Shown piece after piece: positions 58,483-64,000 of a stretch of 64,000 bases of DNA. The stretch's first letter is position 1. The number at the start of each line of letters is the position of its first letter. A program made the position numbers and the translations under genes. The stretch is from positions 1-64,000 of the forward strand of contig JABCZO010000015.1 of NCBI GenBank assembly GCA_013289615.1, given 5' to 3'. The DNA comes from Gammaproteobacteria bacterium (GTDB taxonomy: Bacteria > Pseudomonadota > Gammaproteobacteria > Steroidobacterales > Steroidobacteraceae). A model generated the notes under the pieces. The model worked only from the letters and a program-made list of their open reading frames with translations. It ran no database searches and was not told the origin of the DNA.

Positions 58483-60788
58483 TGGCGCAACCGCCGGTGA
58501 ATTTCGAGGGCGTGGAGCGACGCGCGCTCGGTGTGTTTACCGAAAAGGCGTATCTCGACTACTCGATGTACGTGATCCTCGATCGCGCGCTGCCGGCGCT
58601 GGGCGATGGACTCAAGCCGGTACAGCGTCGCATCACCTACGCCATGAGCGAGCTTGGGCTCTCGGCCGCCTCCAAGCACAAGAAATCCGCGCGCACCGTC
58701 GGCGATGTGATCGGCAAGTTTCACCCGCACGGGGATTCCGCCTGCTACGAGGCCATGGTGCACATGGCGCAGGATTTCTCCTATCGCTATCCGATCGTCG
58801 ACGGCCAGGGCAACTGGGGTTCGCCCGATGACCCGAAGTCGTTCGCCGCCATGCGCTACACCGAAGCAAGACTGACGCGCTACGCGGACCTGCTGCTGGC
58901 CGAACTCGAGCACGGCACCGTCGACTGGGCGCCAAATTTCGACGGCACGATGGATGAACCGCTGATGCTGCCGGCGCGGCTGCCGAATCTGCTGCTCAAC
59001 GGCGCCTCCGGCATCGCGGTCGGCATGGCGACCGATATTCCGCCACACAACCTGCGCGAGATCGCCGCTGCCTGTGTTCACCTGCTGGATGATCCGGAGG
59101 CCACCACGCGCGCGCTGATGAAGCACGTCAAGGGGCCGGACCTGCCCACCGGCGGCGAGATCATCTCCCCGCGGGCCGATCTGGTGAGCTTCTACGACAG
59201 CGGCAGCGGCAGCTACAAGGCGCGTGCGGTCTGGGAAGTGGAGGAGGACAGCGGCCACGTGATCATCACGCAGCTGCCGTTCCAGGTCTCCGGCAGCCGC
59301 GTGCTGGAGCAGATCGCGCAGCAGATCCGCGAGAAAAAGCTGCCGATGGTCGAAGACGTGCGCGACGAGTCCGATCACGAGAATCCGACGCGGCTGGTGA
59401 TCGAGCCGCGCTCCAACCGGGTCGATGTCGAGCAGCTGATCGCGCACCTGTTTGCAACCACCGATCTGGAGCGCAGCTACCGCGTCAATATCAACGTGAT
59501 CGGCACCGACGGCCGGCCGCGCGTCATGGGACTCAAGGGACTGCTGAGCGAGTGGCTCGAGTTCCGGCAGCACACGGTACGCCGGCGGCTGCAGCACCGG
59601 CTCGACAAGGTGGCCCGGCGCCTGCACATCCTGGATGGCCTGGCGATCGCTTACCTGAACCTGGATGAGGTGATTCGCATCATCCGGCGCGAGGAGGAAC
59701 CCAAGCCGGTGCTGATCAAGCGCTTCAAGCTGTCGGACGAGCAAGCCGAGGCGATCCTCGAGACCAAGCTGCGCCACCTGGCGAAGCTTGAGGAGATGAA
59801 GATCCGCGAGGAGCAGCGCGAGCTGAATGAGGAGCGCGCCAAGCTCGAGGAGCTGCTCGGCAGCAAGGCCAAGCTGCGCAAGCTGGTGCGCGCGGAGATC
59901 ACGGCCGATGCGGAGGAATACGGCGATGAGCGGCGCACGCGTATCGTCGAGCGCGCGGCGGCGCAGGCGATCGAGGAGAGCGAGCTGCTGGCGAACGAGC
60001 CGGTCACCGTGGTGCTGTCCACCGGCGGCTGGATCCGCTCGGCCAAGGGCCATGACATCGACCCGCGCAGTCTGTCATACAAGACCGGCGATGCCTTCCA
60101 GGCGGCGGCGCGCGGCCGCAGCACGCAGCTTGCGGTGTTCATCGACAGTACCGGCCGCGCCTACAGCCTGCCGGCGCACACCCTGCCTTCGGCGCGCGGC
60201 CAGGGCGAACCGCTGTCGGGTCGGCTCGATCCGCCGGACGGCGCGCGCTTCGCGGGCGTGCTGCTCGGCGAACCCGAGGACCTGTGGCTGATCGTGACCG
60301 ATGCGGGTTACGGCTTCAGCGTGCGGCTCAAGGAGCTGCACTCGCGCAATCGCGCCGGCAAGGCGGTGCTCAAGCTGTCCGCCGGCGCGCTGGTGTTGCC
60401 GCCGGTCGCGATCCCGCTCGCCGCAGCGAGCGGCGCGGCCGCCACCGAGGGCGCGCCGGGGTTGCCGCCCGATGCGGCCGCGCGCGTCGCGCTGCTGAAT
60501 TCGGAAGGCCGGCTGCTGCTGCTGGCGGCCGGCGAGGTGCCGGAGTTGCCGCGCGGCAAGGGCAACAAGCTGTTCGGCATCCCGACCAGGAAGGCGGAGT
60601 CACGCGAGGAGACGCTGGCCGCGATGACCGTGCTGTCGGGAACGCAGTCGCTGGTAGTGACCTCGGGCGAGCGCCAGATGACCCTCAAGCCCGCGGATCT
60701 GAAGGATTACGTCGGCGAGCGCGCGCAACGTGGCGCGCTGCTGCCGCGCGGCTGGCGAACGGTCGAGGCCATAGCGCCCGCGGATTAG
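58482..60788 (+). CDS. parC: DNA topoisomerase IV subunit A
   Basis: A 768-residue DNA-cleaving subunit. The active-site tyrosine is Y126 in [14 protein letters not shown]. The quinolone-determining region [13 protein letters not shown] has the sensitive-type Ser and Glu. A short C-terminal beta-pinwheel domain (about 500–760) lacks the GyrA box, confirming ParC. The pinwheel carries an Ala/Gly/Pro-rich insertion (about 650–675). Confidence 0.97.
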
Positions 60789-60822
60789 CCCGCGGATCGC
60801 GGCGGCGAGTCCCGACTTCTGT

Positions 60823-61623
60823 ATGCTCACGGCCATGCCAGACGGGAAATCGAGCCCGGCGGTGCACCACGCGGCGCAGCAGGGTTTTTCCAGCGCCGCT
60901 GCGACCTATAGCCGCGGCCGGCCGGATTATCCGCCGCAACTGGTCACCTGGCTGCGCCAGACACTGGGGTTGGCACCGGGGAAGAAGGCGCTGGATCTTG
61001 GGGCCGGCACCGGAAAATTTACCCGGCTGCTGCTGCAGACCGGCGCCGACATCGTGGCGGTCGAACCCATCGATGCGATGCGCGCGCAATTGCTGCAAGA
61101 CATTCCCGGCATCGCAGCCCTCGCGGCGAGCGCGCAGTCGATGCCACTGGCCGACGCGTCGCTCGACGTCGTGGTCTGCGCCCAGGCCTTTCACTGGTTC
61201 GCCAGCCCGCAGGCGCTGCGCGAGATTGGCCGGGTGCTGAAGGCCGGCGGCAGCCTCGGCCTGGTGTGGAACGTGCGCGACGAATCGGTGGACTGGGTGG
61301 CCGCCATCAGCCGCATCGTCACGCCGTACGAGGGCGACACGCCGCGCTTTCACAGCGGCGAATGGCGCCGGCTGTTCCCGAACGAGCTGTTCTCCGACCT
61401 GACGGAGAGCGCCGTCAGTTACCGGCAGCTGGGCAGCGCCCAGCAGGTGATTGTCGATCGCGTGATGTCGGTGAGCTTTATCGCCGCGCTGCCGGCCGCC
61501 GAGCGCACGCAGGTGACCGCGCGCCTCAACGCACTGATCGCGACCCAGCCTGAGCTCAAGGATCGGCCATCGGTCGGATTTCCGTACCTCACGCGCGCGT
61601 ACTGCAGTACTCGCCGCGGCTAG
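60823..61623 (+). CDS. Class I SAM-dependent methyltransferase
   Basis: A 266-residue soluble methyltransferase of the methyltransf_11/UbiE-like type. Motif I is ALDLGAGTGKFTRLL, then VAVEPIDAMRAQL, SMPLADASLDVVVCAQAFHWF and VLKAGGSLGLVWN. The N-terminal AAATYSRGRPDYPP is typical of a widespread group of uncharacterised methyltransferases. The substrate is unknown. A start at the ATG at 60835 is also possible. It is 34 bases after parC and converges on the beta-propeller gene. Confidence 0.88.
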   Translation: MLTAMPDGKSSPAVHHAAQQGFSSAAATYSRGRPDYPPQLVTWLRQTLGLAPGKKALDLGAGTGKFTRLLLQTGADIVAVEPIDAMRAQLLQDIPGIAALAASAQSMPLADASLDVVVCAQAFHWFASPQALREIGRVLKAGGSLGLVWNVRDESVDWVAAISRIVTPYEGDTPRFHSGEWRRLFPNELFSDLTESAVSYRQLGSAQQVIVDRVMSVSFIAALPAAERTQVTARLNALIATQPELKDRPSVGFPYLTRAYCSTRRG

Positions 61624-61632
61624 CGGCCGCGG

Positions 61633-63621
61633 CTAGTGGATGGCGAGGTTCTGGCCGCCCGGGCCGGTGGCGTAGCTACCGATGGCGGTCAGCGCGCCGC
61701 TGGTTTGATTGATGCTGAAGGCCGAGATCGTCGCCGTATCGCCGTTGACGACGTAGACGAACTGTCCGGACGGATCGACGCTCACGGCGGTCGAGGAGGT
61801 AACGGAGGCTGCGCCGCTGGCTGGGACGGTGCCGATCAGGCCGAGCGTTCCCATCGTGGAGCTGATGTTGAACGCCGTCACCGTGCCGTCACCGGTGTTG
61901 GCGACGTAGAGGAATCGGCCGCTCGGATCGACCGCGACACTCTCGGGCTGCGCTCCCACCGCGAGCGGTGCCGCCAGTTCGGTGAGGATGCCGTTGGAAT
62001 TGTAGGCATAGGCAGTCACGGTGCCGGCGAGATAATCGCTGAGGTAGAGATAGCCGCCGCCCGGATAGATGGCAATCCCGTATGCGGCATTGGTCGGGAT
62101 GCCGGCCTGGAACTCGAAGGGTGCGCCGCCGATACCGGCCAGCACGCCGTTGGCTTCGATGCCATAGCCGCCGACATAGCCATCGTACGGATACGGGGCG
62201 TAGAGAAACTGATCTTCCGAGTCGACCGCCGTTCGCAGCGGCGTATTTCCGGTGGCATACGCGGCGCCGACGGCAGTCAGGGTTCCGGCGTTGATCGAGT
62301 ACACCTGGATCGCGCCATTGGCGGTCGACACGTCGCTGCCGACATACAGGTACGTGCCGGATGGGTCCATGGTCGCCGAATATGGGCGATTGACGCCCGG
62401 CGCGCCGGTGCTGGTGGTGCCAAAGGCCGACAACAGCCCGGACGGGGCGACGGTGTAGCTGACGAGGTCGGCCGAGGAGTTGTTGGCGACGTAGGCAAAG
62501 TTGCCGCTGGGATCGACCGCGATGCCGTACGGCTGCAGATCGGTGGTCGCGAATGGCATGCCAAAGATCGGCGTCAGGACCCCGCTGGCCGGATTGATGG
62601 TAAAGCCGGAGATGCTGCCGTTGGGGCCATCCCAGGTGTTGGTCACGTAGACGAACTTGCCGGTGGTGCGGCAGATGACGGCGACGTTGCCGATGTCCGC
62701 CATCGTCAGCGTACCCGAGCCGTTGCTCACCGTGCACCATTGTGCCGGCGTGCCAGGCTGGGTCAGGACTGTAACGATGTAGGCCGTGCCGCTCGGCAGC
62801 GTTGCCAGCACGTAGCTGCCGCTGGCGCTCACGGGCAGGTTGTTGCCGCCGTTGGTCTGCAGCACCAGGCCCGAGCCGGACAGGCCGCTGACGTTGGCAG
62901 TGAGCGTGTACTGGTTGGTGGTACAGGAGACGACCACGTTGGTGATGTTGGCGGTGGTCACGGTGCCGGTGTCGTTCGCGACCATACAGGTTTGGGCCGG
63001 ATTGCTCGGCTGGGTCATGACCGTGACGGTGTAGGGTGTACCGCTGGCCAGCGTGGCAAAGGTGTAGTTGCCATTGCTGGAGACCGGCACGTTGTTGCCG
63101 CCATTGGTCTGCAGTACCAGGCCGGTACCGACAAGGCCGCTGACACTGCCGGCCACGGTGTAGTAGTTCATGGTGCACGAGACCACGATGCTGGCCACGT
63201 TCACGGTGCCGACCTTGCCGATGCCGTTCATCACGCTGCAGGTCTGCGAAGGATGGGTCGGCTGCACCAGGATCGTGACGGCGTAGGCGGCACCGCCGGC
63301 CATGCTGTTGGTAAAGGTGAAGCCGCCGTTGCCCAGGATGGTCAGCGTGTTGCCAGCATTGTTCTGCAGCATCAGGCCCGAGCCGCTCAGTCCCATCACA
63401 TTGCCGCCGATCGTGTACGAGGTCTGCGGGCCACCGCTGCTGCTGCTGGCGGTGCCGTTGCCACCGATGCTGCCATTGCCGCTGCCGCCACTGCTGCTGA
63501 TGGTGGAGCCGGCGCTGTCGAGCGCGTCACCGCAGGCAACCAGCAGGCCGCCGGCGCACAGCGCGAGCAGCAGCGCACGCAGGGTGGTGAAGCTCAGCTG
63601 CCGCGGAACGATCGGGTACAT
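61633..63621 (-). CDS. Beta-propeller lipoprotein with three tandem extracytoplasmic repeats
   Basis: A 662-residue predicted lipoprotein. The signal peptide ends in lipobox LLVAC (about 26–30), then a Gly/Ser linker. Three tandem repeats of about 81 residues (about 68–312) each read roughly YTVxGxVSGLxGxGLVLQTNGG … QPxxPAQTC … NVVVSC, with a conserved cysteine pair. A seven-bladed-type propeller follows (about 315–662), built of YVAN-, VDPSG- and SGxLTxI-type strands as in 6-phosphogluconolactonase-like proteins. Lactonase activity is not implied; a surface-binding role is as likely. The ATG at 63621 was chosen because it gives a normal signal peptide. Confidence 0.85.
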   Translation of the reverse strand: MYPIVPRQLSFTTLRALLLALCAGGLLVACGDALDSAGSTISSSGGSGNGSIGGNGTASSSSGGPQTSYTIGGNVMGLSGSGLMLQNNAGNTLTILGNGGFTFTNSMAGGAAYAVTILVQPTHPSQTCSVMNGIGKVGTVNVASIVVSCTMNYYTVAGSVSGLVGTGLVLQTNGGNNVPVSSNGNYTFATLASGTPYTVTVMTQPSNPAQTCMVANDTGTVTTANITNVVVSCTTNQYTLTANVSGLSGSGLVLQTNGGNNLPVSASGSYVLATLPSGTAYIVTVLTQPGTPAQWCTVSNGSGTLTMADIGNVAVICRTTGKFVYVTNTWDGPNGSISGFTINPASGVLTPIFGMPFATTDLQPYGIAVDPSGNFAYVANNSSADLVSYTVAPSGLLSAFGTTSTGAPGVNRPYSATMDPSGTYLYVGSDVSTANGAIQVYSINAGTLTAVGAAYATGNTPLRTAVDSEDQFLYAPYPYDGYVGGYGIEANGVLAGIGGAPFEFQAGIPTNAAYGIAIYPGGGYLYLSDYLAGTVTAYAYNSNGILTELAAPLAVGAQPESVAVDPSGRFLYVANTGDGTVTAFNISSTMGTLGLIGTVPASGAASVTSSTAVSVDPSGQFVYVVNGDTATISAFSINQTSGALTAIGSYATGPGGQNLAIH

Positions 63622-63961
63622 GCGTAATAGCTCCAGTCGTGCTGTCATGGGCCGTATGAGCGCCAACAGCACCAATGTGTGTGTGTGCGCGCGCGCCGCC
63701 GGCTTTCACCGCGATGGGCACAGGGACTCATCGGCAACCCCCGGCGCACGCGTGATTATTGTGAGTTGCAGGGTGCCGCAGCGGTGATCGCGGTCTCAGT
63801 GCGACTAGATCTGTCACTGGAGCGTGACGAAGTTCTCAGGGCGAGCAGGATTATGCCCGGCACGGGCTGCGCGGATGTTCAGCGTGTGGTCCGACGGTCC
63901 TGCGAGAGCGCGCCAGTCACGAATGACTGGCGCGCTGCAGGAGAGGCCCGATCAGCGGGTG
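63622..63961. other. Intergenic before the right edge
   Basis: No credible gene is seen here. The plus-strand open frame in this stretch has no ribosome-binding site and an arginine-rich product typical of chance frames. The region holds the promoter of the beta-propeller lipoprotein gene and a perfect hairpin at 63907–63936. Confidence 0.4.
63907..63936. terminator. Perfect 13-bp hairpin, possible terminator without T-run
   Basis: AGCGCGCCAGTCA (63907–63919) and TGACTGGCGCGCT (63924–63936) are exact reverse complements around a CGAA loop. No T-run follows on either strand. It lies 25 bases beyond the stop codon of the possible minus-strand gene entering from the right, so a transcript-end role is plausible. 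Confidence 0.4.
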
Positions 63962-64000
63962 CTATTCGATCGCGATGGCCGATGGGCCGCCGATAGTATT
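63962..64000 (-). CDS. Possible C-terminal end of a gene entering from the right edge
   Basis: The minus strand reads NTIGGPSAIAIE then TAG at 63964–63962, open to the window edge. The peptide is too short to identify. Its position upstream of the beta-propeller gene, and the downstream hairpin, make a real gene end plausible. It might be a second propeller-type protein, but that is a guess. Confidence 0.25.
   Translation of the reverse strand, partial: NTIGGPSAIAIE

Noticed and set aside
61636-63627. 663-codon open frame on the plus strand
   Set aside because: It mirrors the beta-propeller gene, whose lipobox, repeats and propeller strands are unmistakable on the minus strand.

Overview
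The window looks like chromosome of a high-GC gammaproteobacterium. Supporting evidence: the orders mltF–tRNA-Ser, nrdR–ribD–ribE, ribB–ribH–nusB–thiL, dxs–ispA–xseB and parE–parC; a DUF1820–purL pair; an EttA-type ABC-F protein; and a RibB whose GTP cyclohydrolase II half has lost its zinc cysteines. The Nevskiales/Steroidobacterales/Xanthomonadales neighbourhood would fit, but that placement is inference. No rRNA operon, CRISPR array, complete insertion sequence or prophage was seen.

Left part (1–17.5 kb), accessory in character: a 5' fragment of a group II intron without its reverse transcriptase; a 1-Cys peroxiredoxin followed by a cyclic-nucleotide-domain/thioredoxin-reductase-like fusion lacking the CxxC; a signalling block with a hybrid histidine kinase and REC–EAL protein on one strand and a porin plus a small PstS-like periplasmic protein diverging from it; a tandem DUF1579-like pair in which one copy carries a nonsense codon, diverging from a MocR-type regulator; a BON-domain protein; a membrane-anchored quinone-oxidoreductase-like protein diverging from a LysR regulator; and an NAD-dependent formate dehydrogenase.

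Middle (17.8–39.6 kb): a GGDEF–EAL protein with a degenerate GGDEF half, tadA, mltF, tRNA-Ser(CGA), an RND permease and adaptor pair, an orphan TagH-like FHA protein, DUF1820–purL, a DUF4145-like zinc-ribbon protein, ettA, a histone-deacetylase-family protein, glyA, nrdR, ribD and ribE.

Riboflavin split (39.6–43.1 kb): between ribE and ribB lies a 3.5-kb accessory stretch with unknown genes, a probable 55-residue protein, a candidate 100-nt small RNA with its own promoter and terminator, a Fur-like site, a DUF2937 protein and a VIT-family Fe/Mn transporter. Riboflavin genes resume with ribB, ribH, nusB and thiL.

Right part (46.4–64 kb): a Ser/Thr kinase–cyclic-nucleotide-domain fusion, a YXWGXW-repeat protein, a minus-strand operon xseB–ispA–dxs–folE2–BI-1 family gene, a divergent rubrerythrin/FeS-CCG protein/DUF3501 operon with a clear promoter and a Fur-superfamily-like palindrome, parE–parC, a methyltransferase, and a large beta-propeller lipoprotein.

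The most promising under-described systems are the rubrerythrin–FeS–DUF3501 module with its operator, the kinase/REC–EAL/porin/PstS-like block, the two cyclic-nucleotide-domain fusions, and the small-RNA locus inside the split riboflavin cluster.
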